This document shows positions 8,756 through 16,057 of a stretch of 64,000 nucleotides of DNA, one piece after another. The translations under genes were made by a program, and so were the position numbers. Each line of letters opens with the position of its first letter. Position 1 is the stretch's first letter. This stretch comes from Helicobacter burdigaliensis. GTDB lineage: Bacteria; Campylobacterota; Campylobacteria; Campylobacterales; Helicobacteraceae. The notes under the pieces are model-generated. The model worked only from the letters and a program-made list of their open reading frames with translations. It was not told the origin of the DNA and did not search any database. The DNA lies in the NCBI RefSeq assembly GCF_003670295.1, contig NZ_QXJG01000007.1, positions 1-64,000 on the forward strand, written 5' to 3'.

Positions 8756-9141
8756 AAATAGCAGTTCCAGTTTATGATGAGAATCTAAAAATCTTTGAAA
8801 ATACAGGACACACACCTTATTTTGCGGTTTTTACACAAAAGGGTGAGGGTATGTTTAAAAAGATTGATTTTTTAGAGCTTAGAGAGAATCCAAGAGCAAA
8901 TATTCATGCAAATAAGGGTTGCTCTCATAAAGATGAAGATATGAGTGAAGAAGAGCAGATTGCTCATAAAAAAGAGCATGATGTTTTAGGAGAGATTATT
9001 AAAGATTGTGAGGTTGTGCTTGTAAAAATGGCTTGTAAAAATACTGCAAAAGTCTTTAATGAATGTGGGATTAAAGTTTGCAAAATCGCTCCAAATGCAA
9101 TTTTTGCAAAAGATTCTTTTGCTTCTATGCGTCTTTCTTAG
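8752..9141 (+). CDS. NifX/NifB-type iron-cofactor-binding domain protein
   Basis: The 129-residue protein begins MKIAVPVYD and has a GHTPYF segment. A central Cys/His-containing stretch (around residues 53-75) leads to a final VKMACKNTAKVF...GIKVCKIAP part. This is the RNase H-like fold shared by NifX, NifY and the C-terminal part of NifB, a group that binds iron or iron-molybdenum cofactors. No nif genes are visible nearby, so a role in nitrogen fixation is not implied. The gene overlaps the MurF-like gene through ATGA (4 bases) and is probably the last of the fbp-metG unit. The sigma-54 promoter of flgG2 begins 11 bases after its stop. Confidence 0.65.
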   Translation: MKIAVPVYDENLKIFENTGHTPYFAVFTQKGEGMFKKIDFLELRENPRANIHANKGCSHKDEDMSEEEQIAHKKEHDVLGEIIKDCEVVLVKMACKNTAKVFNECGIKVCKIAPNAIFAKDSFASMRLS

Positions 9142-9152
9142 AATATAAATAG

Positions 9153-9170
9153 TTGGAACACCTTTTGCTT
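9153..9170 (+). promoter_or_regulatory. sigma-54 (RpoN) promoter of flgG2-flgG
   Basis: TTGGAAC (9153-9159) and TTGCTT (9165-9170) form a canonical -24/-12 pair with exactly 10 bases between GG and GC. It lies 33 bases before the flgG2 start. In Helicobacter and Campylobacter the rod and hook genes are transcribed by RpoN with the FlgR activator, which fits the genes downstream. Confidence 0.85.
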
Positions 9171-9203
9171 TTTTGTCTTTAGAAATTAACTAAAAGGCAA
9201 AAA

Positions 9204-10037
9204 ATGCAAGGTGGATATTTTAGTGCAGTAGGCGGTATGGCAACACAGATTAACCGCTTAGATGTGATTTCAAACAATATTGCAAACGCAAACACAACAG
9301 GCTTTAAACGTGATGAAGTTGTGATTGGCGATTTTTTGCGTCTTTATGAGCAAAAAAAAGATTTTCTTCCAATTGATGATCAGACTAAAGAAGCAGCAAA
9401 GTTTTATAACCGTTCCTTAAACCGCGTTCCACAGATTGTAGAGGAGTATACTGATAGAAGCGTAGGCGGAATGATGCAAACAGACAATACTTTTGATTTT
9501 GCACTTTCAAGAGAAAATGCGTTTTTTATGGTGGAAACTCCAGATGGCATAGCTTATACGCGTGATGGCTCATTTATTTTAAATGAAGAAGGAAGACTTG
9601 TTACAAAAGAGGGATTTCCAGTTTTGCCACGAGAATATGCAGATGCGCCTCAATATATTGAATTTGTAGATGGATTCCAAGTAGAAGTGGATACAAATGG
9701 AAATATCTACAACCGCTCTTTAAACAATGAAGAAATGAATGAAACGATTTTGACTTCTAACTTAGCAGTAGTTTCTTTTGAAAATCCAAAATATTTAAAA
9801 AAGATAGGAAATAATTTATACACTTATCCAAAAGAGCGCTTAAATGAGCGAGAAATGCTAGAGCAAAGTGGCTCTGTAAGGCAAGGATTTTTAGAAAAAA
9901 GCAATATTAATGTTGTTTACGAAATGAGTGGATTGATTGAAACAAATAGGCTAGTGGAGGCTTATTCTAAGGTTCTTAAAACCCATATGGATGAGCTAAA
10001 TACAGATGCAATTACAAAATTAGCAGCAAAAGCATAA
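9204..10037 (+). CDS. flgG2: flagellar rod/hook-basal body protein, FlgG2 (FlgF-like)
   Basis: The 277-residue protein belongs to the flagellar rod/hook family. It has the N-terminal signature (QGGYFSAVGGMATQ, then RLDVISNNIANANTTGFKRD), a central AYTRDGSFIL segment and a C-terminal rod helix (RQGFLEKSNINVV then MSGLIETNRLVEAYSKV). Exported through the flagellar type III system, such proteins build the proximal or distal rod. Campylobacter carries two adjacent genes of this type, flgG2 and flgG, as here. AAAAGGC precedes the ATG and a sigma-54 promoter lies 33 bases upstream. FlgF would be an alternative name. Confidence 0.88.
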   Translation: MQGGYFSAVGGMATQINRLDVISNNIANANTTGFKRDEVVIGDFLRLYEQKKDFLPIDDQTKEAAKFYNRSLNRVPQIVEEYTDRSVGGMMQTDNTFDFALSRENAFFMVETPDGIAYTRDGSFILNEEGRLVTKEGFPVLPREYADAPQYIEFVDGFQVEVDTNGNIYNRSLNNEEMNETILTSNLAVVSFENPKYLKKIGNNLYTYPKERLNEREMLEQSGSVRQGFLEKSNINVVYEMSGLIETNRLVEAYSKVLKTHMDELNTDAITKLAAKA

Positions 10038-10051
10038 CAAAGGATTGAACT

Positions 10052-10837
10052 ATGATGAGAGCACTTTATACAGCAACAACAGGAATGTTAGGACAGCAAT
10101 TACAAATTGATGTTACTTCAAACAATATTTCAAATGTAAATACTTTTGGATATAGAAAAGAGAGGGCAGAATTTGCAGATTTATTCCATCAGGTTTTGCA
10201 GTATGCAGGTTCTAGCACAAGTGAGACTACTTTATCGCCAACAGGAATCGAAGTGGGGCTTGGTGTGCGTCCAACTTCGGTGCAAAAGCTTTTTGGACAA
10301 GGAAACTTTAAAGAAACAGAAAATAACTTTGATATTGCAATTACTGGAAATGGATTTTTTCAAATAGAAATGCCAGATGGGACAATCGCTTATACGCGTG
10401 ATGGTTCTTTTAAACGCGATGATGAGGGGAATGTGGTAAATTCACAAGGCTATCTTTTGGTGCCAAACATTACCGTTCCAGACGATTTTACAGAATTTAA
10501 TGTGGGAACAGATGGTACAGTTACTGTGGTGCAAGGAAATGATACGACAGAGCTAGGGCAAATTGAAATTGTAAATTTTATAAATCCGGGTGGTTTGCAT
10601 GCACTTGGAGATAACCTTTATCTAAACACAAATGCTTCAGGAGATCCAATTATAGGAACTCCAGGATTGAATGGCTTTGGACAATTAAGACAAGGTTTTA
10701 TTGAAACAAGCAATGTGAAGCTTGTAGAAGAGATGACAGACTTAATCGTGGGACAAAGAGCCTATGAAGCTAATTCAAAGTCTATTCAAACAGCAGATTC
10801 AATGCTGCAAACCGTAAATCAATTAAAGCGTAACTAA
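10052..10837 (+). CDS. flgG: flagellar distal rod protein FlgG
   Basis: The 261-residue distal rod protein has the conserved MMRALYTATTGM start, IDVTSNNISNVNTFGYR, an AYTRDGSFKRDDEG core and the C-terminal GFIETSNVKLVEEM plus LIVGQRAYEANSKSIQ polymerisation helix. Length matches FlgG of the group. It lies 14 bases after flgG2 with its own AAAGGA site, and both should be made from the RpoN promoter at 9153. Its stop is followed at once by an inverted repeat shared with the convergent perR gene. Confidence 0.95.
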   Translation: MMRALYTATTGMLGQQLQIDVTSNNISNVNTFGYRKERAEFADLFHQVLQYAGSSTSETTLSPTGIEVGLGVRPTSVQKLFGQGNFKETENNFDIAITGNGFFQIEMPDGTIAYTRDGSFKRDDEGNVVNSQGYLLVPNITVPDDFTEFNVGTDGTVTVVQGNDTTELGQIEIVNFINPGGLHALGDNLYLNTNASGDPIIGTPGLNGFGQLRQGFIETSNVKLVEEMTDLIVGQRAYEANSKSIQTADSMLQTVNQLKRN

Positions 10838-10843
10838 GAAGCT

Positions 10844-10861
10844 AAAGCCTAGTTAGGCTTT
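10844..10861. terminator. inverted repeat between convergent flgG and perR
   Basis: AAAGCCTA-GT-TAGGCTTT is a perfect 8-bp inverted repeat. It starts 7 bases after the flgG stop and overlaps the perR stop codon at 10853-10855. It could fold as a hairpin in both transcripts. Neither side has a long U run, so its strength as an intrinsic terminator is uncertain. Confidence 0.45.
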
Positions 10862-11260
10862 GCAGTTAGGGCAGATACCAAGAAGTGCAATGGAGCTGTC
10901 TTCTATCTTATAATTTGTTTCTTTTTCGCAACTTTCTTTTAAATCCTTGATAGCTCTATCTAAATGTATATCTTTAATATCTCCACAACGCTCACATACT
11001 AAATGGATATGGGGTTGTTTTATGAGTTCATAGCGTTGTTTTTGGTTGGGTAGCTTTACCTCGTCTATGATTTTGGCTTCTTGCATGGAGGTTAGATTCT
11101 TATAAATAGTTGCCAAAGACATAGAGGGGTGGTTTTCTTTAATGTTTTCATAGATTTCTTCAATGCTAATATGCCCATTTCTTTCAATTTCTTTTAAAAT
11201 TGCCATTCTTTGGGGTGTAACTTTTAAATTATTTTCTTTTAAGATTTCTTTAAAATGCAT
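10853..11260 (-). CDS. perR: Fur-family regulator, PerR type
   Basis: The 135-residue repressor has the Fur winged helix (LKVTPQRMAILKEI, SLATIYKNLTSM), a metal-binding H-x-H segment (PHIHLVCERCGDI) and a second CxxC at the C terminus (CPNC). The paired CxxC motifs form the structural zinc site. Its short N terminus and size match Campylobacterota PerR, the peroxide-sensing member that controls katA and ahpC, better than the longer H. pylori Fur. A Fur role is not excluded. It diverges from ffh across 231 bases that carry a large inverted repeat, a plausible place for autoregulation. Confidence 0.8.
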   Translation of the reverse strand: MHFKEILKENNLKVTPQRMAILKEIERNGHISIEEIYENIKENHPSMSLATIYKNLTSMQEAKIIDEVKLPNQKQRYELIKQPHIHLVCERCGDIKDIHLDRAIKDLKESCEKETNYKIEDSSIALLGICPNCKA

Positions 11261-11326
11261 AAATTTCTCCTTTCTGCCTTAAAAATTTAAGCCAAAATTA
11301 TTGATTATAAACTTGAATGCTACTAT

Positions 11327-11400
11327 AATTATTTTTCTTTGTCAATAAAAATTATCCGATAATAATCTAAAATTTATGTTAAAATACAAAGAAAATAATT
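11327..11400. promoter_or_regulatory. inverted-repeat regulatory region between perR and ffh
   Basis: The left arm AATTATTTTTCTTTG (11327-11341) is matched by CAAAGAAAATAATT (11387-11400) on the other side of a 45-base AT-rich spacer that contains ATAATAAT-like motifs. PerR and Fur sites are AT-rich palindromes of the type TTATAATNATTATAA, and ATAATTATTTT at the left arm partly fits. Autoregulation of perR is inferred from position only. Confidence 0.35.
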
Positions 11401-11457
11401 GTTTTTATAACGATTAAAGCTCTAATATTTTAAAATTGCAAATTTCATTAGTAAAAG

Positions 11458-11463
11458 TATAAT
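11458..11463 (+). promoter_or_regulatory. -10 box of the ffh-rplS operon
   Basis: TATAAT, 28 bases before the TTG start of ffh. The next genes follow with little spacing except the ffh-rpsP gap, so this could drive the whole ribosome-assembly operon. Confidence 0.5.
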
Positions 11464-11491
11464 TTTTAAGAAAAAATGTAAGGAATAAATT

Positions 11492-12832
11492 TTGTTTGGT
11501 AGTATTACAGAAAGTTTTCAAAGTGTGATTAGTAAAATACGCTTTCAAGATGATGAAAAAGCGTTAAAAAGGGCATTAGATGAACTTAAAAAATCCCTTT
11601 TAAAATCCGATGTGCATTATAAGGTTTTAAAAGAGCTTTTATCTTCTGTGGAACAAAAAACAAAATTAGCAGGTATTGGAAAAGAAAGTTTTTTACAAGC
11701 CTTAAAAGAATCTTTACATTCTATTTTAGAAATTTCAGGAAATTATGGTTTTATTTTTGCTCCAAAGCCTCCAACAATCATCTTAATGGCAGGTTTGCAA
11801 GGAAGTGGTAAAACTACAACAACAGCAAAACTTGCATATTATCTAAAAGGTAAGCAAAAAAAGGTTTTACTTGCCGCTTGTGATTTACAAAGATTAGCAG
11901 CAGTAGAGCAGTTAAGACAGCTTAGTTTGCAAGTGGGGGTGGATTTTTATCATCAAGAAAATAAAACCCCTATGCAGATTGCAAAAGAAGCAAAAGAGCT
12001 TGCAATAAGTGGGTTGTATGATGTGCTTTTAATAGATAGTGCAGGAAGGCTTGCTATTGATGAAGCACTTATGAATGAATTAAAAGAGATTAAAGCAAGT
12101 GTGAATCCTCATGAAGTTTTTTATGTAGTGGATAGCTTAAGTGGTCAAGATGGTGTAAGAAGTGCGCAAACTTTTCATGAGCAAATTCACTTAAATGGTG
12201 TGATTTTAAGCAAGTTTGATGGGGATAGTAAGGGGGGAATTGCCTTGTCTATCGCACATCAAATTGGTATTCCTTTGCGTTTTATTGGTGTGGGAGAAAA
12301 AATCCCTGATTTAGAGGTGTTTATCCCAGATAGAATCGTAAGCAGACTTATGGGCGCAGGAGATATTCACTCATTAGCTGAGAAAACTGCTGCGGTAATT
12401 TCTGATAAAGAGGCAAAGGATCTTTCCAAAAAGATTAAAAAGGGTAAATTCACTCTTAATGATTTTGTCGCACAATTAGATAATTTAAAAAAGATTGGCT
12501 CTATGCAGTCTATTATGTCTATGATACCGGGTTTATCTAATATGGCGGGTGCGTTAAAAGATGTAGATTTAGATAATTCTAAAGAGATTAAGCAAATAAG
12601 GGCGATGGTTTCTTCTATGACACAAAAAGAGAGGGAAGAGCCTAGTCTTTTGAATGGAAGTCGCAAAAAGAGGATTGCAATGGGAGCTGGGCTTGATGTG
12701 AGTGATGTGAATCGCTTTTTAAAACAATTTGAAAATGCTGCTAAAATGGCAAAAAGATTTTCTAATAAAGGCGGTATGGGTGATTTGATGGGGCTTATGA
12801 AAGAAGCTAGAATGGGGAAACTTAAAATGTAG
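11492..12832 (+). CDS. ffh: signal recognition particle protein Ffh
   Basis: The 446-residue GTPase binds 4.5S RNA and signal sequences and delivers nascent membrane proteins to FtsY. The N-terminal four-helix N domain is followed by the G domain (GLQGSGKTTTTAKLA about 105-119, DTAGR-like DSAGR, and SKFDGDSKGG). The C-terminal M domain is rich in Met and contains the RNA-binding GSRKKRIAMGAG. The start is TTG, supported by AAGGA 9 bases upstream. It heads the same operon order (rpsP, KH protein, rimM, trmD, rplS) as in other Helicobacter. Confidence 0.97.
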   Translation: MFGSITESFQSVISKIRFQDDEKALKRALDELKKSLLKSDVHYKVLKELLSSVEQKTKLAGIGKESFLQALKESLHSILEISGNYGFIFAPKPPTIILMAGLQGSGKTTTTAKLAYYLKGKQKKVLLAACDLQRLAAVEQLRQLSLQVGVDFYHQENKTPMQIAKEAKELAISGLYDVLLIDSAGRLAIDEALMNELKEIKASVNPHEVFYVVDSLSGQDGVRSAQTFHEQIHLNGVILSKFDGDSKGGIALSIAHQIGIPLRFIGVGEKIPDLEVFIPDRIVSRLMGAGDIHSLAEKTAAVISDKEAKDLSKKIKKGKFTLNDFVAQLDNLKKIGSMQSIMSMIPGLSNMAGALKDVDLDNSKEIKQIRAMVSSMTQKEREEPSLLNGSRKKRIAMGAGLDVSDVNRFLKQFENAAKMAKRFSNKGGMGDLMGLMKEARMGKLKM

Positions 12833-12851
12833 TATCCCTCTTTAGAGATAG

Positions 12852-12892
12852 ATTTGTCTAAAGAAGATATATGCTATCTTTTTTAGACAGAT
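12852..12892. other. long stem-loop between ffh and rpsP
   Basis: TGTCTAAAGAAGATA (12855-12869) pairs with TATCTTTTTTAGACA (12875-12889) around a five-base loop, with one G-U wobble. Three further flanking pairs bring the stem to 18 bp. It fills most of the 99-base gap between ffh and rpsP. The U run is inside the stem, so it is not a textbook terminator. An attenuator, RNase III processing site or mRNA-stability element are possibilities. Confidence 0.6.
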
Positions 12893-12931
12893 TTATTTCT
12901 GTGAATTAATTTTTAATTTTTAGGAGTTTTT

Positions 12932-13159
12932 ATGGCAACTGTTATTCGCCTAACAAAAATGGGACGCAAGAAGAAGCCTTTTTATAGAATTGTAGTTACA
13001 GATAGTAGAAAAAAAAGAGATGGTGGTTGGATTGAAGCAATTGGTTTTTACAATCCTTTAGCAGAACCTTCTGTGGTGAAGTTTGATGCAGAACGCTTGA
13101 AGTATTGGACAAGTGTAGGTGCTAAAATGAGTGAAAGGGTTAAAGCAATTACAAAATAA
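12932..13159 (+). CDS. rpsP: 30S ribosomal protein S16
   Basis: This 75-residue ribosomal protein of the 30S body has the family start [21 protein letters not shown], read with breaks at the usual conserved sites, followed by D-S-R and G-F-Y-N-P-L. TTAGGAG precedes the ATG. It follows the stem-loop after ffh and overlaps khpA by one base (TAATG), indicating translational coupling. Confidence 0.97.
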   Translation: MATVIRLTKMGRKKKPFYRIVVTDSRKKRDGGWIEAIGFYNPLAEPSVVKFDAERLKYWTSVGAKMSERVKAITK

Positions 13160-13404
13160 TGGTAGAGGTTTTTATAGAAAAGTATGTCAAAAAAATTGCA
13201 CTAGAGCCTGAAAAAATACAAGTAAGCAAGGTGCAACTTGATGTGAATTTTTATGAAATACAAATTTATTCATCTACGCAAGATATTGGGCGTCTTATTG
13301 GTAAAGATGGCAAGATGATTGGCTCTTTGAAAACTTTGATTTCAGGAGCTAAGGCAAAAGATGGTAGCACTTATCGTGTAGTTGTGAAACCTTATGAAAT
13401 ATGA
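13159..13404 (+). CDS. khpA: KH-domain RNA-binding protein KhpA
   Basis: The 81-residue protein is a single KH domain with the GxxG RNA-binding loop in RLIGKDGKMIGSL. KhpA proteins are small cytosolic RNA binders encoded between rpsP and rimM in many bacteria, exactly the position here. The start codon shares a base with the rpsP stop, and rimM begins 11 bases before its end. Confidence 0.9.
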   Translation: MVEVFIEKYVKKIALEPEKIQVSKVQLDVNFYEIQIYSSTQDIGRLIGKDGKMIGSLKTLISGAKAKDGSTYRVVVKPYEI

Positions 13405-13942
13405 AGTCCCAAAAAATTGGGTGAGTGTAGCTAAAATCGGTCGGAGTGTTGGACTAAAGGGAGAGTTGTTGCTTCATCTAATGAGCGACTTTCCAGAAAG
13501 CATTCAAAAAGATGGGGTTTATTATACACAAAAGGGCGAGGAATTATTTGTAGAAAGCTATAATATTAAGCGATCTTTAGTAAAATTTGTGGGTATAGAT
13601 TCACAAAATGATGCAAAAAAGCTTACAAATTGTATTCTTTATAGCACACAAGCACAGACAAAAAAGACTTGTAAATTAGAAGAGGGAGAGTTTTTTTGGT
13701 TTGATTTAATAGGTGCTAGGGTGATTGAGCAAGGTGAAGTTTTAGGGAGTGTAGAAGATATTGAGCGTATGGGGACAAGTGATTTTTTAAGAGTTTGCAC
13801 TTCTAAAGAATTGCAAGAACTAAAAATGCCAAATTTTTTTATCATTCCTTTTATGGAGCGTTTTATTATAGAAGTTTTAGAAAAAGAAGGGCTAAAAGAA
13901 ATCTATACGCGTTTTTGCAAAGATATTTTAGAGAATAGTTAG
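13394..13942 (+). CDS. rimM: 16S rRNA processing protein RimM
   Basis: The 182-residue 30S maturation factor binds S19 and the 16S rRNA 3' domain. It starts with the RimM domain (VSVAKIGRSVGLKGELLLH) and ends with a PRC barrel (FFWFDLIGARVIE, then GSVEDIERMGTSDFL and IPFMERFI). It overlaps khpA by 11 bases, and its stop is immediately followed by the trmD ATG, so it is tightly coupled in the operon. Confidence 0.95.
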   Translation: MKYEVPKNWVSVAKIGRSVGLKGELLLHLMSDFPESIQKDGVYYTQKGEELFVESYNIKRSLVKFVGIDSQNDAKKLTNCILYSTQAQTKKTCKLEEGEFFWFDLIGARVIEQGEVLGSVEDIERMGTSDFLRVCTSKELQELKMPNFFIIPFMERFIIEVLEKEGLKEIYTRFCKDILENS

Positions 13943-14635
13943 ATGAAATTTACTTTTGTAACATTGTTTCCTGATTTAATGCGTTCTTATTTTAGTGATT
14001 CTATTATTTCTCGTGCGATTGCAAAAGGGTTTATTGAGATTTCTTTTGTAAATCCTCGCTCATTTAGTAAAAATAAATACTCTAAAGTGGATGATTATCA
14101 AGTAGGCGGTGGAGCTGGTTTGTTGTTAGAGCCACAAAGTATTGGTGATTGTTTGGAGTTTTTGTTACAAAAAGAACCCAAAAGCCATATTGTTTTTTTA
14201 ACCCCTTGTGCTAAACAATTTAATCACAAGGATTCTAGACGCCTTGCTCTTAAAGAAAATATTATTTTTGTATGCGGGCGTTATGAGGGTTTTGATGAAC
14301 GCCTTATTGAGTTGTATGCTAGTGAGGTTTTTAGCATAGGAGATTTTGTGATGACAGGTGGAGAACTAGCTGCACTTTGTTTGTGCGATAGTATCTCTAG
14401 GAATTTAAAGGGAGTTTTAGGGAATATGGATTCGCTAAGGGGCGAGAGTTTTGAAGATTCTTTGCTAGAAGCACCTAATTTTGTAAAACCTTATGAATTT
14501 AAAGGACTTTTTGTGCCTTCAGTATATTCAAAGGGTAATCACGCTATAATCTGCGACTTTAAAAAACAGGTAGCAGAGGCAAAGACTAAGTTTCATAGAC
14601 CCGACCTCTATCTAACTAAAAGGTTAAACAAATGA
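13943..14635 (+). CDS. trmD: tRNA (guanine-N1)-methyltransferase
   Basis: The 230-residue SPOUT-class enzyme methylates G37 of tRNAs with SAM, which prevents frameshifting. Family motifs are [28 protein letters not shown] and [14 protein letters not shown], which form the trefoil-knot cofactor site. It starts directly after the rimM stop and overlaps rplS by 4 bases (ATGA). Confidence 0.97.
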   Translation: MKFTFVTLFPDLMRSYFSDSIISRAIAKGFIEISFVNPRSFSKNKYSKVDDYQVGGGAGLLLEPQSIGDCLEFLLQKEPKSHIVFLTPCAKQFNHKDSRRLALKENIIFVCGRYEGFDERLIELYASEVFSIGDFVMTGGELAALCLCDSISRNLKGVLGNMDSLRGESFEDSLLEAPNFVKPYEFKGLFVPSVYSKGNHAIICDFKKQVAEAKTKFHRPDLYLTKRLNK

Positions 14636-14988
14636 GAAATAAGTATATTCAGCATTTTGAAGATGCACAAATTTCTGGCAAAGAGATACCAAGTTTTAAA
14701 GCAGGGGATACTCTAAAAATAGGTATTAGAATTTCTGAGGGCGATAAAACAAGAATTCAAAATTTTGAAGGTGTTTGTATCTCTGTAAGAGGCGTTGGCA
14801 CAGGTAAAACTTTCACAATTAGAAAAATCGGTGCAAATGGTATTGGAGTGGAGAGAATTTTCCCAATCTATTCTGAAAGCATTGAGAGTATCAAGGTTTT
14901 AAAAGTAGGTCGTGTGCGTAGAGCAAAACTTTATTATTTGCGTGGAAGAAGCGGAAAATCTGCTAGAATTAAGGAAGTTAGAAAATAA
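14632..14988 (+). CDS. rplS: 50S ribosomal protein L19
   Basis: The 118-residue protein lies at the 30S-50S interface. It has the conserved F-K-A-G-D-T-L, a core resembling the family's [14 protein letters not shown], and the basic C terminus ([17 protein letters not shown]). It overlaps trmD by 4 bases and is the last gene of the ffh-rplS operon. A hairpin follows 8 bases after its stop. Confidence 0.97.
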   Translation: MRNKYIQHFEDAQISGKEIPSFKAGDTLKIGIRISEGDKTRIQNFEGVCISVRGVGTGKTFTIRKIGANGIGVERIFPIYSESIESIKVLKVGRVRRAKLYYLRGRSGKSARIKEVRK

Positions 14989-14995
14989 CTTCATA

Positions 14996-15010
14996 GGCAC
15001 TTTAAGTGCC
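14996..15010 (+). terminator. hairpin after rplS
   Basis: GGCACTTTAAGTGCC is a perfect palindrome (6-bp stem with a 3-base loop in RNA) 8 bases after the rplS stop, followed by ATTTATTTAATCTTC. The U tract is imperfect. Its position at the end of a ribosomal operon supports a termination role. Confidence 0.6.
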
Positions 15011-15283
15011 ATTTATTTAATCTTCTTCTTAAGTTTATCTAGTATATTTATCTATTTTATAAGCATTAAATATCTTATGAAAATAGGATAAGATAGAGTA
15101 AAACTTTAAGTAAATTCATAAAATATTTAATCTGGATTGACTTTTTGGTGATAAAATAGATATTGCAGTCAAATACCTCTGATGGCATTCTTTAAGGATT
15201 GATTTTAAATCTTTAAGAACAATAAAATCAAAATGAATTTTTTGGTATAATCTTATTTTTTAAGATTTTTTATAAGGTAGAAA
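15011..15283. other. AT-rich gap between the rplS operon and nadE
   Basis: Nothing coding is visible in this stretch. The only clear signal is a TATAAT box at 15246-15251 in a TTGG context, 38 bases before the nadE start, which is a likely promoter. The rest is repetitive AT-rich sequence without a convincing RNA fold. Confidence 0.5.
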
Positions 15284-16048
15284 ATGTTTTGCAAAGACTA
15301 TTTGGCACTTATTCCTAAACTTGTTGAATTTTTACGCGATGAGGTAACAAAAAGGGGATTTTCATCGGTTGTTTTGGGACTTAGTGGTGGAATAGATTCT
15401 GCAGTAGTAGCACTTTTGTGTAAAAAAGCTTTTCCTAACTCCACACATACTCTTTTAATGCCTTCTTTTAGCTCTTCTAAAAGTAGCGTAAAGGACGCAG
15501 AAGAGCTTTGCAAAGAATTTAGGATTCCTTATGATATTGTTTTTTTAGAGGATATGCAAAAATCTTTTATGAATGCTTTACAAATTCCCCATTCCTCTTT
15601 GATGCGTATAGGAAATTTGAGTGCAAGGCTTAGAATGGTGTGCCTTTATGATTATTCTTTTGCAAACTCTGCATTGGTGATTGGAACGAGCAATAAAAGT
15701 GAATTGAAACTGGGATATGGCACTATTTATGGGGATTTAGCGAGTGCTATTAATCCTATTGGAGATTTTTATAAAAGTGAGATTTACTCTCTTGCAAAAT
15801 ATTTAGAAGTGCCACAAAGTATTATGCAAAAAGCTCCTAGTGCAGATTTATACGAGGGACAAAGCGATGAAAAAGAGCTTGGATATTCTTATGAAGAGCT
15901 TGATAAAGTTATGTTTCTTTTAGAAAAGGATTTGCAAGAAGAAGCTATTTTAAAAGAGGATTGTTCTAAGGAGGTCTTAGAGTTTGTTAAGACGCGCATG
16001 CAAAAGATGCACTTTAAACAAGAAATGCCGCTTATAGCGAGATTTTAA
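15284..16048 (+). CDS. nadE: NAD synthetase (ammonia-dependent)
   Basis: The 254-residue enzyme amidates nicotinate adenine dinucleotide to NAD using ATP and ammonia. It has the PP-loop LGLSGGIDSAVVALL near residue 34 and GTSNKSELKLGYGT plus the APSADLYEGQSDE segment around the active site. There is no glutaminase domain, as usual for the group. AAGGTAG precedes the ATG. In H. pylori and C. jejuni nadE is adjacent to lpxK. Here a DegT-like gene stands between them, 9 bases after nadE. Confidence 0.96.
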   Translation: MFCKDYLALIPKLVEFLRDEVTKRGFSSVVLGLSGGIDSAVVALLCKKAFPNSTHTLLMPSFSSSKSSVKDAEELCKEFRIPYDIVFLEDMQKSFMNALQIPHSSLMRIGNLSARLRMVCLYDYSFANSALVIGTSNKSELKLGYGTIYGDLASAINPIGDFYKSEIYSLAKYLEVPQSIMQKAPSADLYEGQSDEKELGYSYEELDKVMFLLEKDLQEEAILKEDCSKEVLEFVKTRMQKMHFKQEMPLIARF

Positions 16049-16057
16049 AGGAGCTTT

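Noticed and set aside
11346-11362. Possible sigma-28 promoter (CCGATAAT)
   Set aside because: The TAAA element upstream is only 6 to 7 bases away instead of the required longer spacing, and neither flanking gene is a late flagellar gene.
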